Source: JAWKOK01 sp963848115 (GTDB lineage Bacteria; Chloroflexota; Anaerolineae; Caldilineales; Caldilineaceae). From it: a DNA stretch of 64,000 nucleotides. Of the stretch, positions 1 through 8,647 are shown one piece after another. A program made the translations under genes and the position numbers. Position 1 is the stretch's first letter, and each line of letters begins with the position of its first letter. The DNA lies in assembly GCA_963848115.1 (NCBI GenBank), contig CAWKCP010000023.1, positions 62,001-126,000 of the forward strand, written 5' to 3'. Below the pieces are notes generated by a model, which did no database searches, was not told the DNA's origin, and saw nothing but the letters and a program-made list of their open reading frames with translations.

Positions 1-543
1 GCTCTGGCGTTCGAAGAGCAGATTGTGCATCTGCCAGAAGGCCAACGGGTTCTGTGCACCGGCGCATTCTGCCGTGCGGTGGGTTAGGTTGGATGCTTCA
101 CCGTGGTCGAGCATGGGGTGAAAGGCCAGGTTGACATCCCCAGCAGCGACCTGATTGGCAATGATCTCGGGTTCGACTCGCAACACGTGCGAGCGGCAGG
201 CGCCTCACATGAAGTCCGAAAAATCGATGAGCCGCACAGGGGCGGCAGGGTTGCCCAGAATATAGTAGTCGCCGTCGATGCCGGCTGTCTGTGTCCAATC
301 TGCGACCTCGATTTCCGGCTCAGGCGCTGGTTCTACCGTTGGCACCAAGATGGCTTCTTCCGAAACCGCTGCCTCGGTCACAACCGCTTCCGACGTGGCG
401 GCAGGTTCGTTCTCACCTCTCGCCTCTTGCTCGACCGCGGCCGACTGCTCGATTGCGTCCGGCTCAGCAACGCTTGCACAGGCGGTCAGAAGGAGTATTG
501 ACAGAACGATCATGATGCCGGGGAGAGACTGTATTTTGATCAT
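1..543 (-). CDS. DsbA-like thioredoxin-fold lipoprotein, candidate selenoprotein (3' end off window)
   Basis: Seen: an ATG at 543 opens a signal peptide ending in the lipobox LTAC (Cys22), then an acidic Ala/Glu-rich linker and the start of a DsbA/thioredoxin domain (FSDFM at residues 108-112). The next codon is TGA (205-207), followed by Gly-Ala-Cys-Arg. The same frame stays open for all 68 remaining codons to the window edge and reads as typical DsbA sequence, including AECAGAQ, FWQMHNLLF and ERQS, closely matching the second domain of the downstream neighbour (AECAGAQ, FWEMEALLF). Family knowledge: this position is the nucleophilic Cys of CxxC. Inference: UGA is read as selenocysteine (U113-x-x-C116), giving an exported, lipid-anchored thiol oxidoreductase. 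The alternative is a nonsense-mutated pseudogene. The 5' part is complete; the C terminus lies outside the window. Confidence 0.75.
177..193 (-). promoter_or_regulatory. bSECIS-like hairpin
   Basis: Reading the minus strand, 11 bases after the TGA comes CTCGCA, loop CGTGT, then TGCGAG: a perfect 6-bp stem with a 5-base loop. A further G-T wobble pair can extend it. The loop begins 17 bases after the TGA and has G at its second position. From general knowledge of bacterial SECIS elements, a small apical loop with G in its first two bases, about 16-37 bases after the UGA, is the expected form. Confidence 0.6.
205..207 (-). other. In-frame TGA at the CxxC position (candidate Sec codon)
   Basis: The TGA replaces the first Cys codon of the redox motif (TGA-GGC-GCC-TGC reads U-G-A-C). 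The two paralogous domains in the next gene have TGC at this place (ECPFC, QCPYC). The frame is open and conserved on both sides, so a simple stop would delete nearly the whole catalytic domain. Confidence 0.7.
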
Positions 544-562
544 TGATGCTGCTCCTCTATAT

Positions 563-610
563 CAAGCATCGACCTGACGGGTTCTCGAGAACCCGTCAGG
601 TCGATGCTTG
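563..610. terminator. 48-bp perfect palindrome
   Basis: Two 24-base arms meet without a spacer at CTCGAG (584-589); the sequence starts CAAGCATCGACC and ends with its reverse complement. It lies between the two DsbA-like genes, downstream of the two-domain protein (minus strand) and just before the start of the candidate selenoprotein. It could act as a terminator or as a processing hairpin between the two. There is no long T tract, so a dispersed palindromic repeat is also possible. Confidence 0.5.
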
Positions 611-675
611 TAGACTGCTAGAAACTGTTTGAGCTTGATCGCAGCATCATTGCTGTGATTCTCAAAAAACCGTGA

Positions 676-2136
676 CTAGTCTGTTGTTTCCCCATCCAGC
701 AACTGCTGTAGCGCTTCAGAGAAGGACTCAGCGGGCAGCGCGCCTGGGATGATGCTGCCCTCGCCGCCCTTGAGCACGATGAAGGTCGGGGTACCGCGCA
801 CGAATGCGGCTCCTTCCGCGCGGTCGCTCTCAACCAGCGCCAACGATGCTTCGTCTGCCAAACAAGCCTCGAAGGCATCCATGTCCAGATCAAGCTGTCC
901 GGCTAGGTCGGTCAGCGCCTCAGTGGGATCGCTGACTGACCAGGACTGCGTGTTGGCGAAGAGCAGCGCTTCCATTTCCCAGAAGAGGCCCTGGGCGCCG
1001 GCACATTCAGCTGCTGCGCCTGCCATAGGCGCCTGCGGATGGATGTCCAGCGGGAAATGCTTGAAGACCCACATCACCTGATCGGTGTCGACAAATTGCT
1101 CGTCCAGAATGGGCTGAGTCTCTTCAGCATGTCGGCGGCAGTACGGGCACTGGAAGTCCGAGAACTCAACGACGACAACCTCGGCATCTGTATTGCCGCG
1201 ATAGGCGTCGCCGGCCATAGTGTAGCCGGGGTTATCCGGATCCGGAATAAGCCCTTCGGCAGTGGCCCAGAACGGAATCTGAGGATCACCGGCCTCGGCT
1301 TCAGGCGATACAGGCGCTTCGCCTGCAGCAATGGCATCGATGTAAACAGAAAATTGCTCATAGGGCTGTGCACCAACCAGGCTGTAAGCGTCGCCGCTCG
1401 CTTCCGAAACCAGTTGGAAACTGGGCGTGCCGCTGAAGCCGGCCTCACGGGCTTCGGCCACGCCCGCGTCGATCAGCGGGACAGTCTCGTCAGAGTCCAT
1501 GCAAGCATTGAACGACTCAACATCAATGCCGATGTCATCAGCGATTTCGCCATAGAACTCAGTTGGGTCTGGCAGCTGTGACCAGGCGGACTGAGTCTTG
1601 AAGAGCTCGGCGTGCATTTCCCAGTAGGCCAGTGCACCCTGTTGAGCGGCACACAGAGAAGCCTCATGTGCACTGTATGCGTTGGGGTGCAGCTGTTCCA
1701 GCGGGAAGTCCCGGAAGATGACACGCACAAGCCCGTCACGCACATACTGCTCATTAATGGCCGGCTCGGTTTGAATAAAATAACGGCTACAGAAGGGGCA
1801 CTCGTAGTCACTGTATTCGTAGATGGTCACCGGAGCATCAAGACTGCCGCGGTAGGGGTAGCCTTCTTCGGTGAAGCCGACGGGGATGCCGTTGTAGGAT
1901 TCCTCATCCCCGGAGAGCACGAGGCTTTCACTCGCACCGGCCTCCGTCGCTGTTTCGTCATCAGCGGTCTCGACAGCGCTTTCAACCTGATCTGATCCCG
2001 CATCGGCAGCCGGGGCTTCGGGCGTCAGCATGGCGCTACAGGCCACCAGGACGATTGCGAAGATGGCTATGACAGCGGTTATGCCAACAATGCGGCCCAG
2101 ACGAACGGGGTCTTTTTTGCTCTGGTCTTGATTCAT
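676..2136 (-). CDS. Tandem two-domain DsbA-like thioredoxin lipoprotein
   Basis: A 486-residue exported protein. The start ATG at 2136 is chosen because GGAGAG lies six bases upstream; an ATG further upstream (2175) would add 13 residues. A short basic N terminus and a hydrophobic helix end in LVAC (Cys33, possible lipobox), then an acidic linker. Two DsbA-type thioredoxin domains follow, with motifs YSDYECPFC (Cys113/Cys116) and FSDFQCPYC (Cys330/Cys333); each has the downstream helix and the cis-Pro region (GTPSF, GTPTF). Family role: oxidation or isomerisation of disulfides outside the cytoplasm. It is on the same strand as the candidate selenoprotein and precedes it, separated by a palindrome, so the two may form one thiol-redox unit. 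Confidence 0.85.
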   Translation of the reverse strand: MNQDQSKKDPVRLGRIVGITAVIAIFAIVLVACSAMLTPEAPAADAGSDQVESAVETADDETATEAGASESLVLSGDEESYNGIPVGFTEEGYPYRGSLDAPVTIYEYSDYECPFCSRYFIQTEPAINEQYVRDGLVRVIFRDFPLEQLHPNAYSAHEASLCAAQQGALAYWEMHAELFKTQSAWSQLPDPTEFYGEIADDIGIDVESFNACMDSDETVPLIDAGVAEAREAGFSGTPSFQLVSEASGDAYSLVGAQPYEQFSVYIDAIAAGEAPVSPEAEAGDPQIPFWATAEGLIPDPDNPGYTMAGDAYRGNTDAEVVVVEFSDFQCPYCRRHAEETQPILDEQFVDTDQVMWVFKHFPLDIHPQAPMAGAAAECAGAQGLFWEMEALLFANTQSWSVSDPTEALTDLAGQLDLDMDAFEACLADEASLALVESDRAEGAAFVRGTPTFIVLKGGEGSIIPGALPAESFSEALQQLLDGETTD

Positions 2137-2314
2137 TAGTCTCTCCAGCATAAATGGGGTGCGTACATTTCTCATTTTGACAGCATATCATCGATTGATG
2201 CCGACCATTGTAATCAGGCGGACATTAGGAGCACGTGAACGTCAGTTGAGGACGCTCTGAGCAGCGGAGTATTCGTATTTAGGGAAAACAGGGTGAAGGC
2301 GAAATTATCAGCTA

Positions 2315-2617
2315 CTACAACTGGAAATTGCGACCGTTGTCGCGGACCACTTTCTGGCTGTAGTTCGTTACATACGTGAGTAGCTTCTGGTGAAGACGAT
2401 CCCAACGTGAACTCTCGAGGATTGCGACCAATCTTTCGCGGCTTTCAACGGCCCCAATCGCCAGCATTTGCGGACCGTCACCGTACATGGTATACAGAAC
2501 TTCGCTCGGCTCAACACCTAGCTGCATCAATTTGGGGGCGAACTCTCGAACGACAAACTCGGAGAACTCCTGTTCACGGCCCATCTTAATGTCCCATTGC
2601 ATGAGCAACTTAACCAT
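2315..2617 (-). CDS. Small dimeric alpha/beta-barrel-like protein
   Basis: About 100 residues, starting MVKLLMQWDIKMGREQEF. The start at 2617 removes an implausible basic N-terminal extension. The pattern of an initial beta strand, an EFSEFVVREFAPKLMQ helix, then strand-rich sequence with LYTMYGDGPQMLAIG resembles the ABM/NIPSNAP-like dimeric ferredoxin-like fold. No catalytic motif is recognised. It is divergent from the membrane-protein gene to its right, with only about 40 bases between starts. Function unknown. Confidence 0.6.
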   Translation of the reverse strand: MVKLLMQWDIKMGREQEFSEFVVREFAPKLMQLGVEPSEVLYTMYGDGPQMLAIGAVESRERLVAILESSRWDRLHQKLLTYVTNYSQKVVRDNGRNFQL

Positions 2618-2659
2618 AAACGTTCGTCTCGCCCTTTCGTCCCGCCCAGTGAAGGCTCG

Positions 2660-4972
2660 ATGATGCACCTGACTGTACCTACCGTAGAATCCAAGTCACG
2701 ATACCAAAAGCAGGGTAGAAATGCAACTTCCGAGGCATTTCCGCCTCTACATTCTTGCCCTGATCCGCTAGAGGAAATGGAACGGTCAAGTCACCAAGGT
2801 TCAGTCGAGCTACCTACAAGCCGATGTCAACCCCGTGAGATCTGGATAAGCCGTCATCGACCTCGAATGACTTTGCTTTTGACAGGGATTGCTTTATGCC
2901 TCGGCCTGATTGGGATACTGGCCCCTGTGAATGTACTGGCCAGTTTGCGTACTGCAACAGAGCGCGCGCCACTGGTGCAGTCGGTCCAGGCAACCTTCCC
3001 AGTCTACTATCTGACGCCGGACGCCTCGACCGCCGCACAACTTCAGACCCATACCGCTGAGTTTCAGATCGCTGAGACCGCTGGAGGTCCGTTATCAGTC
3101 ACTTTTCTGGGACTCTACCGATTCAAAAACGAGGAAAGTGATCCGATTGCGCTACAGCTGACTTTTCGACACGACGGTGTTGATGAAAATGCGCCGCCGA
3201 TCACGCTGTCCGCCAACGGAACCCCAATCATCCCCGCGCCAATCGAGGATGGCTATCAGGCCGAGATCGGAATCGCGCCCGATTCGAGTCTCGACCTACG
3301 GCTGACCTATTCTTCGCTTTTTGAAACCGCCCCCCTGGCCATTCTTCGTTATGATGTCCGCAACCTGGTCGGGTGGCCGGGCAGCAGCAGCCTGCGAACG
3401 ACCATCGTGATGCCGGAGAGCATCGAGCCGGAAAGCTGGATCGATCTTGCGCCTGACGGATGGAACTACGTCACCACATCCGATGCGAATACGGTTGGAA
3501 TCCACTGGCTTTATGACGGCGCGTTTCCGCTGGAGGCGTTTCTCTTTCAGTTCGTTTCACCGGACACGTGGCGACAGATCAGCACACTTTCGGCCACCAG
3601 CGCCCTTGACCTGGGAGCCGCAATTGAGCTCGGGAACCTTTACCAACAGCTTTATGACACACTGCCCGCAGACCTTGTTCCCGAAACCCGCGATCGATTC
3701 TACGCGCAGGCGCTGGCTGTCTACACGTCGGGCATCAAGAGGGCAACAGCCAACGGCGATCCGACTGCCGCAGCGAGGTTGCAGACGGGGCTCGCTTCGC
3801 TCTATCGCGGGCAGATTCTTGAGGCCGACGGCGCCCCCGACCCCGATTACCTGGCACTGATGGTCCAGGCGACCGGTGAAGCGCTGGCGGGGTTGCCGGT
3901 CGATGATGGCCAGCGAACTGAATTGGCGCAGTGGCAGGCTGACGGGCTTCGACAACTTCTGGTTAATGCCCAACGACAAGGTGACTGGCCGTCCGTTTTG
4001 GCCCTGCTCGAACAGATGGAAGCATTGCCTCAACCGCCACTATCTATCGACGCATTGGCCGAGGCGCGCCGCTCAGCCAAAGTGCTCCAAGCGCTTGAGT
4101 TGCTGGAGAACGGCCAGCGCGATGCCGCCCTCGCATTGGCCGGCGATGAGATTGTCGAAGAAACATTGCGGCCAGGACCGGAACTGCAGGGACTCTTTGC
4201 CGGCTGGCAGGTGACGATGACAATCACAACCGCCGGGATCGATCTGCATCTCGTTGCCACGCCTGCGCCGGGTCAACTTGAGCCGGCACGCAGTGCGCTC
4301 GAAGAACAATTGGACCGATGGAAGACGTTGCCTGTTCGCTCCAAAGCTTCGGTGCAGATGACTGAACTCACGCTGGGGCCTGACGATGCCGCATTGCGTC
4401 TTGACATATCGGCGCCGGATCGAGAGGCCGCGTTGACATTGGCGCAAGCCACAGCTGTATCCCCGGATTCGGCACTGCTTCGCACAGTGTTGGAGCAAGT
4501 TGCTCCATTGATCCAAACCAGGAATCAGCGCCTTCGCCGTCGGCTAACGATGGAGCAAACCCTTGACCTGCGTGGAGTAGGCGCTCAATGGACAGCCATG
4601 GCCGACAATCTGGAAAATGAAGCTGCGGCAATTGAGTCCAGCGGTCGTGGCGTCAATCCCAACGATCCGGCTGCGGTCGAAGCGGCATTGCGCGCACGGA
4701 TACAGGCCAGCAACTATCGCATCGCTTCCCGGCAATGGCGGAACCTGGCAAGTAACAGTTGGGTTACAACAGAACTTAAGTCGTCCGCTGGGGATATCGT
4801 TGGAAACGCAGCCAGTGAAACAAGCAGGTCGTGGCTGGCCACAGTCGATACGCCCATACAAACTTATACGCTGCGTGCGGAGACATTAAATCCAACGCGT
4901 GTATCGCTCCTGGCCTTGGCATTGTTAGGATTGCTACTGTTATTCAGTGGTTTACTGTATAGGCTACTCTGA
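2660..4972 (+). CDS. Bitopic membrane protein with large extracytoplasmic region, partner of transglutaminase
   Basis: About 770 residues from the ATG at 2660, which has GAAGG four bases upstream. A cytoplasmic segment of roughly 70 residues precedes a transmembrane helix (LLLTGIALCLGLIGILAP). A long extracytoplasmic part follows with a beta-rich region and a helical, repeat-like region of TPR-like appearance (about residues 290-480), then a C-terminal transmembrane helix (LLALALLGLLLLFSGLLYRL). An alternative start is the ATG at 2867 just before the first helix. Its stop overlaps the longest frame of the transglutaminase gene, and the true starts are only about 80 bases apart, so the two are probably co-transcribed. 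No family is recognised; a role with the transglutaminase at the membrane is inferred from position. Confidence 0.75.
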   Translation: MMHLTVPTVESKSRYQKQGRNATSEAFPPLHSCPDPLEEMERSSHQGSVELPTSRCQPREIWISRHRPRMTLLLTGIALCLGLIGILAPVNVLASLRTATERAPLVQSVQATFPVYYLTPDASTAAQLQTHTAEFQIAETAGGPLSVTFLGLYRFKNEESDPIALQLTFRHDGVDENAPPITLSANGTPIIPAPIEDGYQAEIGIAPDSSLDLRLTYSSLFETAPLAILRYDVRNLVGWPGSSSLRTTIVMPESIEPESWIDLAPDGWNYVTTSDANTVGIHWLYDGAFPLEAFLFQFVSPDTWRQISTLSATSALDLGAAIELGNLYQQLYDTLPADLVPETRDRFYAQALAVYTSGIKRATANGDPTAAARLQTGLASLYRGQILEADGAPDPDYLALMVQATGEALAGLPVDDGQRTELAQWQADGLRQLLVNAQRQGDWPSVLALLEQMEALPQPPLSIDALAEARRSAKVLQALELLENGQRDAALALAGDEIVEETLRPGPELQGLFAGWQVTMTITTAGIDLHLVATPAPGQLEPARSALEEQLDRWKTLPVRSKASVQMTELTLGPDDAALRLDISAPDREAALTLAQATAVSPDSALLRTVLEQVAPLIQTRNQRLRRRLTMEQTLDLRGVGAQWTAMADNLENEAAAIESSGRGVNPNDPAAVEAALRARIQASNYRIASRQWRNLASNSWVTTELKSSAGDIVGNAASETSRSWLATVDTPIQTYTLRAETLNPTRVSLLALALLGLLLLFSGLLYRLL

Positions 4973-5054
4973 CAACCTATCACTACTTTGCAAGAAATCG
5001 ATCTCAGCCCTGTGGCATCCCAAAGGATCAGCCACAGATTCACCAACAGAACCT

Positions 5055-7523
5055 ATGACCGCAGTCACTAAACCACTCTCAAATGCACCGGCAGGTCCTC
5101 AACCAGTTCGTTCTGCTCCTCGCCGTCGCCATCGCTATCGAGACAACGTCTATTTTCAAGATGGATATGTGATCACCGCTATCCTCTCGCTTCTGCTGTT
5201 CATGACCGTTGCCGTCTCTTTGGACGCGGCCAACTATGTGGACGACATGACGATTCTCGTTCCGGTCACGCTGGGCGCATTTGCGTTGGGCCTGCTGATG
5301 TCCTTCAGTCGTTTCGACGGTTTCTTCGCGTTCTCGCACAGCCTCTTTGCCGGATTGGCCTGGATTCTCTATCTAATGACGGCGCTTGTCGGCCAGCGAA
5401 ACATTGCGGCGATCACGCCGAAGGGAGTTACAGAACTTCAGGCCAAGTCCTACTTCGTTCTGCTCGAATGGATGGAGTGGGTAGCCGCAGCGCTGAACGG
5501 TTCGGCCAGTGAAGACAACTTCGTCTACATCTTTGAGATGTCGTTCCTGATCTGGTGGTTGACGTTTCTGGGCGTTTGGTCGATCTTCCGCTATGGATAC
5601 ACATGGAGGGCAGTCGTTCCCGCAGGGATCGTCCTGGTCTTAAACACCCAGTTTGCTTCCCAGCCCGTTCTCGGCTTCATGGTACTCTTTTCACTGTTGG
5701 TGCTGGTGCTGTTGATCCGCACTAACCTGTCTGAACAACAACTGCGCTGGCGCGAGAGGCAGACCTATTTCAGCCCTGACATCTCCTTTGATTTCATGCG
5801 CAATGCGCTGATCTACAGCGTGATCGTCCTCGCCATTGCGTGGATCTTCCCTGGATTGGGTCAGGTGCCACAGGTGCAGAGAGTGCTGCAACCACTGGAT
5901 ATGGTTTGGGATGATGTTGTCCAGGAGGTCTATGAGCTCTATCCGGGCTTGAATCCGAGCCAGCGAGGCGGCGTCGCAACGTTTGGTCAATCGCTGCAAC
6001 TCGGCGGTGCGAGAAATCCAGGCGAGGGGCCGGTCTTCCAGGTGGACAGCCTCAACGGGCGCTACTGGCGCGCAGCGACATTTGACACGTACACTGGCCG
6101 CGGTTGGCTCAACACGAGCCAAGAAAGCGCCACGTATGAGGTCACCGAGACAATTCCATCCGAGGCCTGGATGATGCGGCAGCCGCTAACCTATACACTT
6201 ACGCTGATGAGCGATTCGGGCGGCGTCATCGTGGGGCCACCGGACATCAGACAGGCAAGCATCCCGCTTCGGACCCTGATTCAGCCTACGAGCGATGAAG
6301 GGACTGCCGGGCCGATCGAACTGAGCCTGGCCAGTAGCAATAGAGCCACCGATGTCGGAGACAGCTATACGATTGTCAGCAACTATACAGATGTCACTGT
6401 GCTTGCACTCGATAGCGCCGGGACAGACTACCCGGCCGTGATCCAGGAGCGTTATCTACAACTGCCGGCCGATTTCTCGACGAGGGTCGCAGAAGATGCA
6501 ACTTGGCTGACTGCCGGCCACGACACAGTCTATCAGAAGGCGAAGGCCATTGAGACCTACCTGCGTACGATTCCCTATAACGATCAGATCGAAGCGCCTG
6601 CCGCCGATGAAGATCCAGTCGAATACTTCTTGTACGATATTCAGGAAGGCTACTGTGACTACTATGCCACGGCCATGACCGTTATGTTGCGCAGTCAAGG
6701 CATCCCGGCACGCGCGGTCAGCGGCTATGCTGAGGGGGCGAAGGATCTGGAGTCGAACATCACGACGGTGACAGAACGAGATGCCCACACATGGGTCGAA
6801 GTGTTCTTCCCAGACTATGGTTGGATTGAGTTTGAACCGACTGCCCAAGAGAGTAATCTGGAACGTCCGACTGGAGAAGAACCGGACGACAGCGGCATGA
6901 TTCCGGGAATGCCGGAAGAGAGGCCGCTCGGTTCACCAGGCAACTCCCCCTCCTATGAGGATGAATTCAATGGCATGGGCGACAACATGCCCGAAGGTGA
7001 TCCGGCCTTTCCTGATGGCAGCCAGTCCGCCCGGAGATTACCGACGTGGATATGGGCGCTGTTGACGCCGGTCGTGCTGCTGTTGGGCCTGCTGTTGATC
7101 AGGAGTACAAAGATACTGGGCCCCTCCGGCTTCACACCGGATCTGCCGCCGATTCTATATGAACGTATGCACGGCTGGGCAAACCGGCTGGGATTCAGCC
7201 TGACGCACGCCCACACCCCATATGAACAAGCAGGACACCTGGCTCAGGCACTGCCGGAAGGCAAACTCTATATCGATGAGATCACCGAAGCATATGTCCA
7301 GTACAGCTTTGGCGAATCGGCCGGCAACAGGGCAGCGGATGGGAACCCTGGAGAAGAGACCGGACATGAAAGCCGCCGGATGGATGGCCCCGGGAGAGAC
7401 GATCCGAGCGTCACCGAAGCGTGGCGAAATCTGCGACGCCTCTTCTGGAAGGAATGGATGCGCAAGCTGATGCACCTGCCGTCAAGACACAAGCAGGATC
7501 CATACGCGTTGAGTGAACAATAG
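5055..7523 (+). CDS. TgpA-like transmembrane transglutaminase
   Basis: An 822-residue protein starting at the ATG at 5055 (MTAVTKPLS). Several N-terminal membrane helices of DUF3488/TgpA type are followed by an extracytoplasmic papain-like transglutaminase core with a visible triad: Cys534 in GYCDYYATA, His578 in DAHTWVEVF, and Asp587 in PDYGWIEFEP. An acidic, proline-rich linker, one more helix (about 675-695) and a DUF4129-like C-terminal segment (YERMHGWANRLG, TPYEQAGHL) follow. Family knowledge: such proteins often occur with MoxR/DUF58 genes, which are not seen here; the partner here is the upstream membrane protein. The target is unknown, probably envelope proteins or peptides. Confidence 0.88.
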   Translation: MTAVTKPLSNAPAGPQPVRSAPRRRHRYRDNVYFQDGYVITAILSLLLFMTVAVSLDAANYVDDMTILVPVTLGAFALGLLMSFSRFDGFFAFSHSLFAGLAWILYLMTALVGQRNIAAITPKGVTELQAKSYFVLLEWMEWVAAALNGSASEDNFVYIFEMSFLIWWLTFLGVWSIFRYGYTWRAVVPAGIVLVLNTQFASQPVLGFMVLFSLLVLVLLIRTNLSEQQLRWRERQTYFSPDISFDFMRNALIYSVIVLAIAWIFPGLGQVPQVQRVLQPLDMVWDDVVQEVYELYPGLNPSQRGGVATFGQSLQLGGARNPGEGPVFQVDSLNGRYWRAATFDTYTGRGWLNTSQESATYEVTETIPSEAWMMRQPLTYTLTLMSDSGGVIVGPPDIRQASIPLRTLIQPTSDEGTAGPIELSLASSNRATDVGDSYTIVSNYTDVTVLALDSAGTDYPAVIQERYLQLPADFSTRVAEDATWLTAGHDTVYQKAKAIETYLRTIPYNDQIEAPAADEDPVEYFLYDIQEGYCDYYATAMTVMLRSQGIPARAVSGYAEGAKDLESNITTVTERDAHTWVEVFFPDYGWIEFEPTAQESNLERPTGEEPDDSGMIPGMPEERPLGSPGNSPSYEDEFNGMGDNMPEGDPAFPDGSQSARRLPTWIWALLTPVVLLLGLLLIRSTKILGPSGFTPDLPPILYERMHGWANRLGFSLTHAHTPYEQAGHLAQALPEGKLYIDEITEAYVQYSFGESAGNRAADGNPGEETGHESRRMDGPGRDDPSVTEAWRNLRRLFWKEWMRKLMHLPSRHKQDPYALSEQ

Positions 7524-7578
7524 CTGGGTCGTTCGGCAGGAATCGCAAAGAACGTAAGGCTTCTTGCAGTAGCGTCAC

Positions 7579-7620
7579 AAAAAACAGCGAGGCGCCATAA
7601 AGAGCGCCCCGCTGTTTTTT
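7579..7620. terminator. Bidirectional intrinsic terminator
   Basis: The hairpin AACAGCG(A)GGCGC ... GCGCC(C)CGCTGTT is flanked by A on the left and TTTTTT on the right, between the convergent transglutaminase and MBL-fold genes, so it can serve both. Confidence 0.8.
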
Positions 7621-7683
7621 CATCCTCAAACCAAAGGTTTGTTGGATTCGTTGAACCCACTGACCCGTGTGACTCTGCAACCC

Positions 7684-8343
7684 CTATTGTATGGGATTGA
7701 GGAGCACAACCTCGGTCTCTTCGGGGAGCGAACTCTTGCTGCTGACTTTCAGCATGTCGACCGGTTCGGGCGTCGTAACTCCAAATTCCTTGAGAAACTT
7801 ATCAACCGGTTCAAGTTCAGCATTGAGCTTCTTGTTCAATCCCTCTTGCTGATAGTGCATGGGGATGATAAGGCGCGGCTCCAACATCCCGATGACCTCG
7901 ACTGCCCGGGTCGCATCCAGCGTGTTGACGCCGCCCACCGGAACCATCAATACCTCCACCTCGCTCAGGTTGAGATCATCGATGTCGCGTTGTTTGGGCA
8001 CTTCACCCAAATCGCCCAAGTGCCCAATCGTGAACCCATTCAACTCGATAAAGAAGACCACGTTTCGCTCTCTTGGCCGATCTACCCCAACGCGATGATA
8101 GGTCGTCACTCCCGTGACAAAGACGTTGCTGATCTCATATTCACCCGGGCCACTGATGATCTTAGGATCGCCGCTGATACGCGCAACATCGTTGTGACCG
8201 GACTGGTCATGGCTAGATGTAACGATATCGGCCTTGAGCTTGGGGAGCGTCAGCCCAATGGATCTCTGATAGGGATCGCAGATAATGGTCACGCCGCGCT
8301 CTCGAATGCGGAAACATGATAGTCCGTACCAAGTGATGTCCAT
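7684..8343 (-). CDS. MBL-fold metal-dependent hydrolase (UlaG-like, Lactamase_B_3)
   Basis: A 219-residue protein starting MDITWYGLSCFRI, the usual opening of the compact UlaG-like metallo-beta-lactamase branch. Visible motifs are CDPY, SSHDQSGHND (a variant of the HxHxDH metal motif in which the first part reads SHDQ), GPGEYEI, and HLGDLGEVP. The C-terminal part has IIPMHYQQ, giving a late His ligand. The substrate is unknown; in the family, hydrolysis of phosphodiester or lactone substrates is typical. It is convergent with the transglutaminase and shares the terminator. Start at ATG 8343 with AGAGA upstream. Confidence 0.85.
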   Translation of the reverse strand: MDITWYGLSCFRIRERGVTIICDPYQRSIGLTLPKLKADIVTSSHDQSGHNDVARISGDPKIISGPGEYEISNVFVTGVTTYHRVGVDRPRERNVVFFIELNGFTIGHLGDLGEVPKQRDIDDLNLSEVEVLMVPVGGVNTLDATRAVEVIGMLEPRLIIPMHYQQEGLNKKLNAELEPVDKFLKEFGVTTPEPVDMLKVSSKSSLPEETEVVLLNPIQ

Positions 8344-8647
8344 CTAGATCTCTGTTACTCCTACTATTCAATCCAATCAATTCGATGCTCAAATTGTGTC
8401 CAAAACTGTGCTTTGCAGCTCGGTCGCACCGTTAGATCATGGCGCCAATTCTATCGGAACATTTGTTTTAGGCTACTATACCCCACTTGACTGATGAGAC
8501 CCAAATTGGGCGCTATGTCTCTCATTGGGCTCCGTCGATTTTCCAAGAGCCATCATCAAGCACTATGTGCCCAGTGATGGCGATGATATCATGTAGAGGC
8601 GTGAGCAAGATTCAAACCGTTAAATCAGAATCAGTGAGGAAAAACTG
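8344..8647. other. Gene-free divergent intergenic region
   Basis: About 300 bases between two divergent genes. No ORF, hairpin terminator or repeat family member was recognised. It must hold both promoters, but no convincing -35/-10 pair was found. The last bases contain GTGAGGA, the ribosome binding site of the next gene. Confidence 0.5.

Noticed and set aside
205..207. TGA as a tryptophan codon (altered genetic code)
   Set aside because: Many genes here end cleanly in TGA (for example the propeller gene at 39768-39770 and tatD), and the aligned residue is Cys, not Trp.
7639..8319. 226-residue ORF on the plus strand
   Set aside because: Shadow of the MBL-fold hydrolase on the other strand.
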